Of a stretch of 64,000 bases of DNA, positions 44,285-53,756 are shown one piece after another. The stretch's first letter is position 1; each line of letters begins with the position of its first letter. The DNA is taken from positions 285,999-349,998 of the forward strand of contig DFLU01000012.1 in NCBI GenBank assembly GCA_002375495.1, in the 5' to 3' direction. The DNA comes from Flavobacteriaceae bacterium UBA3611. Its GTDB lineage: Bacteria; Bacteroidota; Bacteroidia; Flavobacteriales; Flavobacteriaceae. The translations under genes and the position numbers were made by a program. The notes under the pieces were generated by a model. That model was not told the origin of the DNA and ran no database searches. It saw only the letters and a program-made list of their open reading frames with translations.

Positions 44285-44556
44285 GTTGCTCTTTTTTGAA
44301 AAATTAAATTTCCTTTCAAAGATAGAGAAAGAATAATACATCTTTTGCTTAAAAACTATTTCTGAATAAATGTATTGTTGTAGCCGTTGTAAGGCGAAAC
44401 AAACGTTTACAAACATTTACAAACGAAAGTAAGTGCGTACCAGCCGAATCGTTTTTGGAAGCCATCCCATATTTGCACTGTTGAACGAAATCAACAACGG
44501 CTACCAGACCGACTCTGGAAAATGACTTAACTGTTTAACTATTAAAATTTAATATT

Positions 44557-44889
44557 ATGAACGCACTTAGAAACAAAGTACAGTTGATTGGAAGATTGGG
44601 GCAAGACCCAGAAATTGTAACCTTTAAAGATGGGAACAAAATGGCCAAATTCTCGATGGCCACAGACGACAGCTACAAAGACTCAGACGGGAACAAGGTA
44701 GAACGAGCTTACTGGCACAATGTAGTAGTAAAGGGTGGCCTCGTAAAAGTGGTTGAAAATTATGTAACCAAAGGGCAAGAAATCGCCGTAGAAGGAAAAC
44801 TTACCAACCGCTCTTGGGAAGATAAAGACGGAGGCAAGCACTATATCACAGAAGTACTGTGTAACGAATTGCTCATGTTGTCGAAATAA
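44557..44889 (+). CDS. ssb: Single-stranded DNA-binding protein (short form)
   Basis: 110 residues, only an OB-fold: NALRNKVQLIGRLGQDPEIV, MAKFSMATDDSY, AYWHNVVVKGG and LTNRSWEDKDGGKHYITEV. The linker and acidic C-tip of regular SSB proteins are absent (ends LCNELLMLSK), so partner recruitment via the C-tip is lost. Probably a second SSB beside the standard one. The 270-bp region before it has a tandem TTTACAAAC motif at about 44403-44427. Confidence 0.93.
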   Translation: MNALRNKVQLIGRLGQDPEIVTFKDGNKMAKFSMATDDSYKDSDGNKVERAYWHNVVVKGGLVKVVENYVTKGQEIAVEGKLTNRSWEDKDGGKHYITEVLCNELLMLSK

Positions 44890-44910
44890 TCACGACTCAG
44901 ATTAAAAATA

Positions 44911-44939
44911 AAAAGGCTGCCATATGGTGGCCTTTTTTC
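44911..44939 (+). terminator. Bidirectional terminator between ssb and the eCIS operon
   Basis: GGCTGCC-ATAT-GGTGGCC stem (44915-44932, two G-U pairs) flanked by an A-run and a T-run, so it can stop both ssb and the eCIS operon that ends at 44953. Confidence 0.8.
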
Positions 44940-44952
44940 TGTACATACCTCA

Positions 44953-45342
44953 TCAAGCCACATCGTGGGTTACTTGGCCGGCCTGACTGATTGTAATCAC
45001 CCCACCCCACATACAATTTAGCATACAGGTATTATTGAGCGCAGGCATATTTGCAATCAAAACTGTGGGGCTACCAGGTGCCCATGGGGCAACAGTTGCA
45101 GGAATACATGGCATCGGCGTTAATACTCCCAATGCTGCTGTGGTAGCAGCCGCTACAGTAGGGTTGGCCAAAGACGAACACATTCCAAAGGGCAGAATAT
45201 TCACCATGGGTTTATTGTCCATAATATTGGCTGCTGGCATATTACTGGTAAGCACCCTATTTTGTGGCAATACCATTAATGACGAAGGCGCTACCCCGAA
45301 AGAACAAGTCATCATTGCTCCCATACATACTTGCTGTGGCAT
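44953..45342 (-). CDS. PAAR-like spike-tip protein (DUF4280)
   Basis: 129 residues of DUF4280 character: starts MPQQVCMGAMMTCSFGVAPS, with ASNIMDNKPMVNI-like and SPTVLIANMPALNNTCML segments, rich in Pro-Gly and Cys. Five to six cysteines are placed as in this family. In eCIS and T6SS-like loci such proteins sit on the spike tip, here taking the place of Pvc10. Encoded last, 3 bp after the ATPase stop, rather than between gp25 and baseplate genes as in PVC loci. Confidence 0.84.
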   Translation of the reverse strand: MPQQVCMGAMMTCSFGVAPSSLMVLPQNRVLTSNMPAANIMDNKPMVNILPFGMCSSLANPTVAAATTAALGVLTPMPCIPATVAPWAPGSPTVLIANMPALNNTCMLNCMWGGVITISQAGQVTHDVA

Positions 45343-45344
45343 AG

Positions 45345-46682
45345 TTATAACGTTTTATTTTGTTTGCTGTATTCTCTACGTATTCCTGTAATAATATCTG
45401 TAAGAACAATCTTTTTTTCATTCCGTTTGGCAGCCTCTAGCGCACAGTATCGCAACACATTTATCATTTCACCCCCCGTTAGTTCGTAATTGCTGGCAAG
45501 CGCATCAAGATCAATTTCTTCTGAAAGTTTAAAAGATTCCCCAAATAGCTGTTTCCAAAGTAGTATTCGCTCTGCTACTGTTGGTTTTGCAAAATGAATC
45601 ATGGCCTGAAACCGTCTTGAAAAAGCATCATCTATATTGCTCTGTATGTTGGTAGCGAGAATTACCAATCCTGAAAAATCTTCAATACGTTGCAACAAAT
45701 AAGCAACTTCCTGATTGGCGTACCTGTCATTAGCTCCCTTGGTTTGTGTGCGCTTTCCGAAGAGGGCATCTGCTTCATCAAAAAATAAAATCCATTTTTT
45801 ATTTTCTGCTTCATCAAAAAGCTTCCCCAAGTTTTTTTCAGTCTCCCCAATGTATTTTGAAACGACCATAGAGAGATCAATTCGAAATACCGGCTGTTTG
45901 GTCGCTTTCCCCAATAGTGTGGCCGCTAATGTTTTTCCCGTGCCTGGCGGACCATAAAACAAGGCGCGATACCCTGGTTTTAGGTTTTTTTCAAGATCCC
46001 ATTCATTCAAAATCTTGTCAGCATGAAACATCCATTGTTCAATTTCATCTAGTGAGTTACGTACTTGTGGTTGTACAATAAGTGCCTTTTCATCTAGGGG
46101 TGTCGAAATTCTCTTGGCTGGGAACGAGGTGCTGTATTCGGGCAGGGCTTTTTTGCCTGTGGTAAACAAACTAAGGTATTCATGTGTGGGTTGCAGCGGA
46201 GACTGAAGCAAGTTGTCTTGGTCGTTCGGTAGTTTCAGAATACCACTTCGGAAAAGCGGATTGCTGGTCGAGAACAAATCCAATAATTGCAATCGCACCT
46301 CCAATTTCGTTCCTCCCAAGATAAAAAGGGCTGTTTCTAGCGTAGGTACAAAACCATGTTTCGTAGCATTTTTAATACCTCCAAATTCTGAAAATTCTGT
46401 GTTGAGACTCTGGTTTCTTATTAGAAATACGTCCAATACACTTGGTTGTAATGAAGGAGCGAGTGCTAATATGAGTGCCAATCGTTCTTCGTTGCCCAAC
46501 GCGTGCTTTTTAATGGAAACCGCATATTCTGAAGTGTCTTTTGAAAGGTCTGGAGCGGCGTCTACAGTGTCCTGCTTGGCATCAGGATTTTCAAAATAGG
46601 TCTTCATACGCGCATTTACGATGGTTTGAAACCACCTGAGTTCCTTATCTAGGGTTTTTGCAAGTGCTGTGATTACCTCCAT
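45345..46682 (-). CDS. eCIS AAA+ ATPase (Pvc15/Afp15-like)
   Basis: 445 residues. The C-terminal AAA+ module has Walker A GPPGTGKT (244-251), Walker B FFDEADA (DEAD 302-305), sensor region LATNIQ and an arginine finger in FSRRF. N-terminal 190 residues are eCIS-specific. It is the type of ATPase linked to eCIS assembly or cargo loading; the exact role is debated. Overlaps the end of the tape-measure gene by 10 bp. Confidence 0.93.
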   Translation of the reverse strand: MEVITALAKTLDKELRWFQTIVNARMKTYFENPDAKQDTVDAAPDLSKDTSEYAVSIKKHALGNEERLALILALAPSLQPSVLDVFLIRNQSLNTEFSEFGGIKNATKHGFVPTLETALFILGGTKLEVRLQLLDLFSTSNPLFRSGILKLPNDQDNLLQSPLQPTHEYLSLFTTGKKALPEYSTSFPAKRISTPLDEKALIVQPQVRNSLDEIEQWMFHADKILNEWDLEKNLKPGYRALFYGPPGTGKTLAATLLGKATKQPVFRIDLSMVVSKYIGETEKNLGKLFDEAENKKWILFFDEADALFGKRTQTKGANDRYANQEVAYLLQRIEDFSGLVILATNIQSNIDDAFSRRFQAMIHFAKPTVAERILLWKQLFGESFKLSEEIDLDALASNYELTGGEMINVLRYCALEAAKRNEKKIVLTDIITGIRREYSKQNKTL

Positions 46683-49600
46683 TGTACTTCAAGTATTTTT
46701 TGCATCCAACTTAATTTGATTTTGCTGATGTTCCACGGAATTTGATCTAATAAAATATCTATCGTGTTCTGCTCCACCAATAAATAAAAAGCCGTTTCGT
46801 CATCTTCTAACTTGCCCTCGCGAATTAGAAACGATTCTCGAAACGCTTCTATCGATGTATTATTTAACGGCTTCCAATGTTGTTTGATGGCCTCTAACAT
46901 TTCATCTGCCATTTCCTTTTCAGTGTTAGTTAGTGGTGTATGGGTCTTTAAGGGTTCAGAAACAAGCATGCCACATAAAATTTTCTGAAGCACTAAGTCA
47001 TATTCGGGTAAATCTTCGGCGCCAGTAGCTACATAACCTAATAAATGCACTGCTCGTTCTTGCGCTTCTCCATTTACAAATACATGGTGTTGCATTAACT
47101 CAAGCCTAGAAAAAAGCATTCCCAAATAGGGAGCTGTAAGTATGAGGCCAGCATTTTTGATGAATAACGGATCTAAAAACTGTCTTTCCATTTTTTCTCC
47201 TAGTTTTTTATAGGGTTTATCTTCACTTGGTGTGGCATTTTTAGCACGAAGATCTTCTTGTTGCGTTTCGATTTGTAGTGTTCTTTCACTCTTTTCTTGT
47301 AAAATTTGAAAAAGTACTGCCAGTGTTTTTTGTACATTTTTTGGTGCTTCCATACGTGCTGCGCCTTCATTCCATAAAACCCTTCCACTTTTTTTATGCC
47401 CCAAAACTTCCACAAAACATCGAAGTGCCAACTGCACCCACTGTTTGTTGTTCCAAGTGCTGAAACCATTCAAGCTCCAAGTTATCAAAATCAAATGGTA
47501 AAAATGATTTTGGAGGGTAGTATATTCTTGAACAGACAACACCGATTGGTATGCTGCAAAAAAGAGCTTTATATTTTTATAATGGTTTGATTGCTTTTCG
47601 GTTAGCTTCGTTTCTACAAATACATCCAATAAATCATGATCTAATATTTCTAACAACCGAATTCTGGTTTCTGGTTGGCCTAACCACAGTTTTATTTTTT
47701 CAGGTTTGTTTTGTAAAAACACCTCTAATTCTCGCTTTAAGACCTGAAGGTTACCCGTTGCAACGCTAGCTGTAGTTTTAGCATTAAAAAGCGGGAAAGA
47801 CTCGGTAAGTGCATTTGTTTCTTCAAGTATCGATTTTTTATCTAAACCGATGGCGCCTTTGGTCCATTGTTTTGCCATGGTTTGCTGAAATGTAGTTGAA
47901 AATTTCGCACCTACTACTGCTTGCATTTCATGTGCCAAATGTGTTAAAAACGCTTTGTTTTTTACTAACCGTTGCTGGGATAACCAAGTTGTAAGTACGC
48001 TAAAAAACGCCTTCTCGGAGACTGTTTTTTTCTGAAGTAATTGCACCAAATTACTTCTCAACACATTAAATTGTACACGCTTAAAACTACCCGCAGGAAA
48101 AAATGTGCTGTGGGCCACCACCTCTAAAACGGTAATAAATTTAGCGTATTTTAAAGTAGAAGAAGGGTCTAACAACTCCCACACCATCGAACTTCCTTCA
48201 ACGCTGCAAAGACGAATAAAATAAGGGTGGATTCTCTCAGTTTCAAACAGAATTTTTAGTTCGGCCCTACTTGCTGTTTGGCGCCACATTTCTTTTAAGT
48301 CTTTGTGAAAACGCAAAATGGTATAATCTGGCATCCACCATGGTAACAATCCGTTTGAGATCACATATTTTAGTATTGCCTTTTGTTGCGCCGCATTGAG
48401 TTTGCTTTGAATTGCGAAGGACTCTTGTACTTTTTCTTCAGCAAGGACTTGTTTTATTAATTGAATACTAGGGTTTTTAGGTAGGGAAGTGGTTTGTTTC
48501 AACAAAAGTTTCCGCAGTTGTGATGCCGACAATCCTGTTTTCTGTGACCATCCAATTAATTTTTTATTAAACCAATATTTCCAAATAAACGCCGGTTCTT
48601 TAGTAACAAAAGCGAGCATTTCTTCCAGATAATTTGCCACCATTGCTGTAGTATTTTTTTGGTGGGAGCTCGCTAAAAATTGTTGTACTGGCTTGTGAAA
48701 TCGCGCCGGTAATTTGTCTTTTGCTGAAGTCAAAATCTTACTAAACAACCTCCCGTTAACACCTGGCACCTGAAGGATTTTTTGAAAAATCTTCTCCAGT
48801 ATCTTTGCTTCTGAAAGATTCTTGCCTTCTACACTTGCTAAAAGTATTGACACTTCGTTTTTACTCAATACCAACAATAGCTTGCGTTCGGCTGTTGATA
48901 GTGACGGGGCCAATTTATTTAATTCGGAAAAAAATGTAAATAGAAGCTCTTGGTAGTTTTGAGGGCAAAAAGGGAGTAAAGACCGCAACAGCGAATGGTC
49001 TGCGACTTCCAATATCCTTTTTTTAGCGCCAAAATCGAATAGCCATTCGCCAATTTTTGCTGTTGCCGTAGGGTCTTTTGAACGGATGAGGGATTCAATC
49101 TTTAACTTAACAGCACGTTTAGACCACCCAGTTTTATGAAATGGAATTGCTCCTTGTTTTAGAAATTGGTCGAGGGTTTGTAGCATTTCAGCTATGTCGT
49201 CACCTTGCTGCGGCATCTCAAGTTCTTCGTGCGAAGTATGTCGCGACTCCAGCTCTAAATCGACTAAAATCTTTTGGAATTCGGTCATTCTTACCTGCTG
49301 TTGTTGTAAAACGGAAACGTTTGCAGTTAGCAATTGTAACAGTGAAGCATAGGTTTGGTTAAATTTTAAAGCTGTTTTTTTGATGGCGTAGGCTAAAAAT
49401 GCCTTTTTGTTGAAATATCCTGCCGAGTCTACAAAAATATAAGCAAGCAATACTTCCCAAATAGCATTTCTAAATTCTGTGGATGCCAATTTAACCATGG
49501 GCTGTTCTTGCTGCTTTTTGGTCATTTCAGTTTTATAGGAAATGATATAAGCACTTTCTTCAGGAACCACCAATTCGGTGATTTGCGCTAGAATAGTGTC

Positions 49601-50125
49601 TGAAAATTGAAACACCAATCGTTTTCGCACCATTTCTTTTTGTCCGAGTTCCCGTAGTAATTTCCGTAAGCCATCTTTTTGATCTGCTAACAACTCGGTG
49701 ATTAATTGCATGGGGGCATAAGACGAGAATGAATTCCATTGGGTGTAGCCATGCGATAAATAGTGTCCTAACTGCTCTAATTTAAATGGGGCCAGTGTTC
49801 GTTTTTTTCCCGTTCGTAAGATTCCATTTTTTGAAATATGATGTGAAAAGAAGGCGTGGAGTTGTGTTTCAATTCTATGTGTGAGTTCCTGTTCGTAATT
49901 TATTAACGGAATGCTGCCCAGCTCTAATGTGATAGTTTCAAATTGATACACACTGTCTTCTGTCGCGTAGCTGTCTAAAATAGAATTGATAAGGTGCTGC
50001 AGGCGTTCGTTTTGTAAAGCGCTGATACCCGATTGTATGTTGTATGCATTTTCTTGGTTGTCTAGTACTACCTGAAATTCTTGTGCCTTGATGATATGTG
50101 GTGCTGGATTACTCAATCGTGACAA
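46673..50125 (-). CDS. Contractile injection system tape-measure protein (CIS_TMP, Pvc14-like)
   Basis: Up to 1150 residues, helical and rich in Lys/Leu/Gln, without enzyme motifs. The N-terminus has the family pattern HIIKAQEFQVVLDNQEN followed by ITLELGSIPL (LELGxI strand). It sets tail length as the sheath is built. The start has no ATG: the two candidates are TTG at 50125 and TTG at 50116, which overlaps the TGA of the preceding gene as TTGA. Either way the gene starts inside the end of the upstream wedge gene. Its length suggests a medium-to-long tail, inference only. Confidence 0.86.
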   Translation of the reverse strand: MSRLSNPAPHIIKAQEFQVVLDNQENAYNIQSGISALQNERLQHLINSILDSYATEDSVYQFETITLELGSIPLINYEQELTHRIETQLHAFFSHHISKNGILRTGKKRTLAPFKLEQLGHYLSHGYTQWNSFSSYAPMQLITELLADQKDGLRKLLRELGQKEMVRKRLVFQFSDTILAQITELVVPEESAYIISYKTEMTKKQQEQPMVKLASTEFRNAIWEVLLAYIFVDSAGYFNKKAFLAYAIKKTALKFNQTYASLLQLLTANVSVLQQQQVRMTEFQKILVDLELESRHTSHEELEMPQQGDDIAEMLQTLDQFLKQGAIPFHKTGWSKRAVKLKIESLIRSKDPTATAKIGEWLFDFGAKKRILEVADHSLLRSLLPFCPQNYQELLFTFFSELNKLAPSLSTAERKLLLVLSKNEVSILLASVEGKNLSEAKILEKIFQKILQVPGVNGRLFSKILTSAKDKLPARFHKPVQQFLASSHQKNTTAMVANYLEEMLAFVTKEPAFIWKYWFNKKLIGWSQKTGLSASQLRKLLLKQTTSLPKNPSIQLIKQVLAEEKVQESFAIQSKLNAAQQKAILKYVISNGLLPWWMPDYTILRFHKDLKEMWRQTASRAELKILFETERIHPYFIRLCSVEGSSMVWELLDPSSTLKYAKFITVLEVVAHSTFFPAGSFKRVQFNVLRSNLVQLLQKKTVSEKAFFSVLTTWLSQQRLVKNKAFLTHLAHEMQAVVGAKFSTTFQQTMAKQWTKGAIGLDKKSILEETNALTESFPLFNAKTTASVATGNLQVLKRELEVFLQNKPEKIKLWLGQPETRIRLLEILDHDLLDVFVETKLTEKQSNHYKNIKLFFAAYQSVLSVQEYTTLQNHFYHLILITWSLNGFSTWNNKQWVQLALRCFVEVLGHKKSGRVLWNEGAARMEAPKNVQKTLAVLFQILQEKSERTLQIETQQEDLRAKNATPSEDKPYKKLGEKMERQFLDPLFIKNAGLILTAPYLGMLFSRLELMQHHVFVNGEAQERAVHLLGYVATGAEDLPEYDLVLQKILCGMLVSEPLKTHTPLTNTEKEMADEMLEAIKQHWKPLNNTSIEAFRESFLIREGKLEDDETAFYLLVEQNTIDILLDQIPWNISKIKLSWMQKILEVQWR

Positions 50126-52989
50126 TAGGTTTCGTGATAGTGTTTCAGTAGCGTGATGAGCTCGAAAGAAGTGTCTGCATAACTGCTTTCATTGTGTTTG
50201 TTCGGAAGTAATTCCAGCCATTTAAAATATACCTCTTCAAATTGCACCATGTCGTTGTAGGGCGGATAAAAAGTATGGAATCCGATATGTGCTGGGGCAT
50301 TTTCAGCCATGGTATGGTTAAACTTTGTTCTGAAATTTTCATTTTGGAAACGAGCCGGCCATGAAGGTAGAATTAGGCTCATTTGTAAGGAGAAAAAAGA
50401 TTCTTCTACTTGGTTATTTCCGAAGTGCACAACATTTTCAATACTATGTATACTATAGGGTATTCCACCTTCCTCGAACGTACAGAGAATTGCGTCTAAT
50501 GCTTGCTGTGCGTCAGTTTCGGCAGCGAACGTTTCAGAAGTGGCTAGCGTTTCACCATCTTGTTGTATGCATATTGTGTGCTCTTGCACCGAAGGTTCTA
50601 TGCAAAAGACCATCGACTCTTTAGAACTGTTTTGATCTTGCAAGGTAGCCAGAAATTTTTGGCGTTTTTCTAAGGGCATAGGCTGCTGTTGTGAAAATTT
50701 GATAGCCGTACAATCGTCTACTTGCATGATAAACGAACAACTAAAATGCTCTTTGGTAAAATCTGGCACCAATAACAGGTGTTCGATAAGATGGAAACCT
50801 TCACTTTTACGGTTTATTTGCTTCAATGCCGCAATCATTCTATCTATTGCAGTGCGTGCTTCATGGGCTGATGTTGCTGTGTGGATTAGTTGGGGTGCTG
50901 CCCTTTTGGTTTTGTAAAATACATGTTGTGTGCTTTTTTCTGAAGCCCCGTTGGTTTTATAACGGTAGTGTTCTTTTTTAATTCCTTCGCGAAGAATTTC
51001 TTCAAACAAACCATCTGAACTCCCTAAAAAGTAAAACGCATTTTTAAGGTCTTCTTCCAAATCGTTGATGATGATGGCCTCGTCTACTTCAATAATGTTG
51101 GTTTCATCTTCGGTATTCACCACTTCTACTATTTCCGATAGGAAATCTACTCCATCTTTTTGCAAGTACATCTTAATGCCCGATTGTTCAACAACATCAC
51201 TAAGCGGCCTTGTTTTGTAATTTTCAATACCAAGCAATAGCGACACCTTTTGTACCAGCCCAGGAACTGAACTATGTAAAAACGTTTCAGAAGTAGGCTT
51301 TTGGACTGTTTCGGCTATTTTGGTGTAGTCAACTCCTTTGCTTCGGTTGTAAGAAATCGTTTGGTAGTTTTTCAACAGTTCGCGTTTCCACTGTAATATT
51401 TTTTTGTCGAATGCATGGTGGTCTGAATAAGCACCAAAAGTGATTTCATTAATTTTTTCTAAGGCATTGGTAGGATACGTTTCGCTGAATCGAGCCAACA
51501 ACATATCGGCAATCTGGTGCATACGTTTCAGCGAATTGGTATCGAAAGAATCTCCTAGTGCCGTCATTTCTTCAGACCATCGTTCTAGTATTTTTGGTGA
51601 AAGCTTCTCTTTTTCCTTTTTTATTAGCGGAATTAAACGGTGCATGTCTTCTATCATACCCGTAAAATAGGTCCGTTCTATATTTTCATCGGTATTATAC
51701 AAATAGTAAACATTGTTTAATTGCGCCAAAAAATTAACCATGAGCTGATCGAATGGCAGTAAAAATGCCTTTAACTGGTTGGCTTGGGCATACCGTTTTT
51801 TAGACAGCCGTTTTTCCAAGCCGTGTTCTCCAATTCCATACACCAGCGGAAATTGCTCCCGAATAGGGAAATACGAATCGATTTCAAGAGCCGTTCCTTT
51901 TGGTATCTCAACATTGTTCACTGCTTTCGAAACCGACTTAAACTCGCCGTAATAAAGCATATCCATATACGATAGCTGCTTATTGATAATGGTGTTGGAA
52001 GCGGTAAACCGAACGTCTTCTTGCTTAAACTGAAGTATGGTTTCTTCATCTGGGTTTTTTAAAATCGGAAACTGATGGGGAAGCAAGTGTACAGTAGGTT
52101 GCATCAATCGTATAGTTTCACCACTGCTGGAAACATGGTCCAACCTGAAATAATCGATGCTAATAACACCTTCTATCTTGCTCGCAAGTTTCATAAGTTC
52201 ATCTGGGTATACGGCCTTTTTCTTCGATTGTAACTCAGCATCCTGAATAAATCCGTTTTCGAGCATAGGGCCTTCAAAAATCGAGTTTATAGAAACTTGC
52301 TGTTGCTGAAGGTCTGCGAGCGAGGCAAACCGAACTTCGTGGGTGAGATGATCGTTAATGGCAAAATAGATTTTAGCGAAGGTTTCTTCTCCATTTGCGT
52401 TTTCAGCTAAGGTCACCTTTAAGGTAAGCGCCAAGTGATACGGCTCTAAAATGGTCACGCGGTACAAATCTTCGCATAAGTTACGGTGTGCATGAAAAAG
52501 CTGTGCGACCTCCTTTTGCACCCGTTCTTTTTCTTGTTGAAGCTCTTGGGCGTCTTCAGAATAACGGTACATTTCAACATAAATGTCGTACAGCCCCAAC
52601 AAGCTGTTCTCCCGCCTTACTTTAATAAAGGCATTTTTAAAATTCCGAATATTGTCTATAAAAAGTTTGCGGTAGTCAATGGTCGTAATGGGTGCTGTGG
52701 TGAGAATTTCCGAAGGCACAAAAAAAGCGTTGTCACCCGAAGAAATGGTATCGCCCTTAGCACTTCTCAAAATGTCTTTCATAGGAAGGTCTGCCTTGTA
52801 CGAAAGATTGGTTAGCGCGTACGAAATATTCTCAAGGACCGTCACCCCGGGATCATGCTCATTATAGTCGGTCCAATTAGCACCAGAAAGAATTTGAAGT
52901 ATATCTATGCCTTCTCTGTAGATACGCTCATAATCGCTAGCGCCTTCTGTTCTTTTGTCGATATGTCCTTTCGGTAAAACGGGTTCCAT
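50113..52989 (-). CDS. eCIS baseplate wedge protein (Pvc12-like)
   Basis: 958 residues. The signature gp6/baseplate-J-type loop WTDYNEHDPGVTVLE lies at about residues 39-53. Further segments are long and helical-beta mixed with no enzyme motif. It would join with the J-like protein at 53753-57343 to form wedge units around the hub. The gene starts 2 bp after the fibre gene stop on the same strand and overlaps the tape-measure start by 13 bp. Confidence 0.86.
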   Translation of the reverse strand: MEPVLPKGHIDKRTEGASDYERIYREGIDILQILSGANWTDYNEHDPGVTVLENISYALTNLSYKADLPMKDILRSAKGDTISSGDNAFFVPSEILTTAPITTIDYRKLFIDNIRNFKNAFIKVRRENSLLGLYDIYVEMYRYSEDAQELQQEKERVQKEVAQLFHAHRNLCEDLYRVTILEPYHLALTLKVTLAENANGEETFAKIYFAINDHLTHEVRFASLADLQQQQVSINSIFEGPMLENGFIQDAELQSKKKAVYPDELMKLASKIEGVISIDYFRLDHVSSSGETIRLMQPTVHLLPHQFPILKNPDEETILQFKQEDVRFTASNTIINKQLSYMDMLYYGEFKSVSKAVNNVEIPKGTALEIDSYFPIREQFPLVYGIGEHGLEKRLSKKRYAQANQLKAFLLPFDQLMVNFLAQLNNVYYLYNTDENIERTYFTGMIEDMHRLIPLIKKEKEKLSPKILERWSEEMTALGDSFDTNSLKRMHQIADMLLARFSETYPTNALEKINEITFGAYSDHHAFDKKILQWKRELLKNYQTISYNRSKGVDYTKIAETVQKPTSETFLHSSVPGLVQKVSLLLGIENYKTRPLSDVVEQSGIKMYLQKDGVDFLSEIVEVVNTEDETNIIEVDEAIIINDLEEDLKNAFYFLGSSDGLFEEILREGIKKEHYRYKTNGASEKSTQHVFYKTKRAAPQLIHTATSAHEARTAIDRMIAALKQINRKSEGFHLIEHLLLVPDFTKEHFSCSFIMQVDDCTAIKFSQQQPMPLEKRQKFLATLQDQNSSKESMVFCIEPSVQEHTICIQQDGETLATSETFAAETDAQQALDAILCTFEEGGIPYSIHSIENVVHFGNNQVEESFFSLQMSLILPSWPARFQNENFRTKFNHTMAENAPAHIGFHTFYPPYNDMVQFEEVYFKWLELLPNKHNESSYADTSFELITLLKHYHETYCHD

Positions 52990-52991
52990 GG

Positions 52992-53756
52992 TTATTCTTG
53001 TGCTGAAATCGTGTTCATGATATCGTCATCCCAAAGTTTTGAAATGTGGTATTTTACATTCACCCCATCGCCAAAATTTGATCGGGTTCGCATTTGCAAT
53101 CGGTATTTGTAGGTGCTGCCGGCAAACCGTAACGAAATTCTGTTCCACCATCGCCAGTCGTAGCGTGCTTGTGTCTTTCTAATTTTTGGCCAAGATTTGC
53201 CAAATGTACTCAGCGCATGCGCATGCAATAACGCGTATCGCCCTTGGCCTTGTTTCCCTACTTGGGCAATGATTTCAAAAGCCTTGCAGCCGTTCAACTC
53301 TGGTGTAATGTCGTGCCATTGGCGATCTGCAGGGATACTTCCCATTTGGTAAGTGCCCATTCTGCTTTCAAACCCAGAGACACCTTGTACCTCAAAATTT
53401 GTTTTTGGGGTTTCTGTACCTACACCAATAGCTCCTTTTTTGGTAAAAAATAGCCGTGTTTCTGAAACGTTAGAAGAAATGGGTTGCACAAGGGCCAATC
53501 CTTGGTTTGCTTCTTGTTTAAGCTCAAAACTCCATTTTGGGAGATCGTCTTGAATTTTTTCTTTAAAACACAATACCCGATCAGATTCGGTGCCTTCTGG
53601 CGCAAGTATGAGTCCGTCTTTCATGGTTTTCGAGATGCCATCATCAACTTTGTTTACCATAGAGTCGATAAGGCTTCCGAAGTTTTGTGCATTTGGTCTG
53701 TTGCCATCTGCAAAGAGGCTTTTTAAACTGGTTCTATCGTATGGTTTATTGCTCAT
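52992..53756 (-). CDS. Fibre-like protein (eCIS tail fibre candidate)
   Basis: 254 residues. N-terminal helical anchor (MSNKPYDRTSLKSLFADGNR), then a fibre-type connector FTKKGAIGVGTETPKTNFEV (GVGT at 111-114) found in phage and Bacteroidota fibres (GIGT-x-P pattern), then an aromatic beta-rich head (QWHDITPELNGCKAFEIIA, YDWRWWNRISLRFAGS). No chaperone or intramolecular cleavage domain is visible. In PVC loci the fibre gene (Pvc13) follows the wedge genes; here it sits between the two wedge genes. The start overlaps the stop of the upstream gene as ATGA. The head may bind the target surface. Confidence 0.7.
   Translation of the reverse strand: MSNKPYDRTSLKSLFADGNRPNAQNFGSLIDSMVNKVDDGISKTMKDGLILAPEGTESDRVLCFKEKIQDDLPKWSFELKQEANQGLALVQPISSNVSETRLFFTKKGAIGVGTETPKTNFEVQGVSGFESRMGTYQMGSIPADRQWHDITPELNGCKAFEIIAQVGKQGQGRYALLHAHALSTFGKSWPKIRKTQARYDWRWWNRISLRFAGSTYKYRLQMRTRSNFGDGVNVKYHISKLWDDDIMNTISAQE

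Noticed and set aside
44380..44504. 11-nt inverted pair GTAGCCGTTGT / ACAACGGCTAC upstream of ssb
   Set aside because: Long spacing (about 103 bp) and short arms; not far from chance, no known operator.
45035..45391. 118-codon frame on the plus strand opposite the PAAR-like gene
   Set aside because: It is the complementary reading of a glycine/proline-rich gene and contains no family likeness; the minus-strand frame has the DUF4280 pattern.
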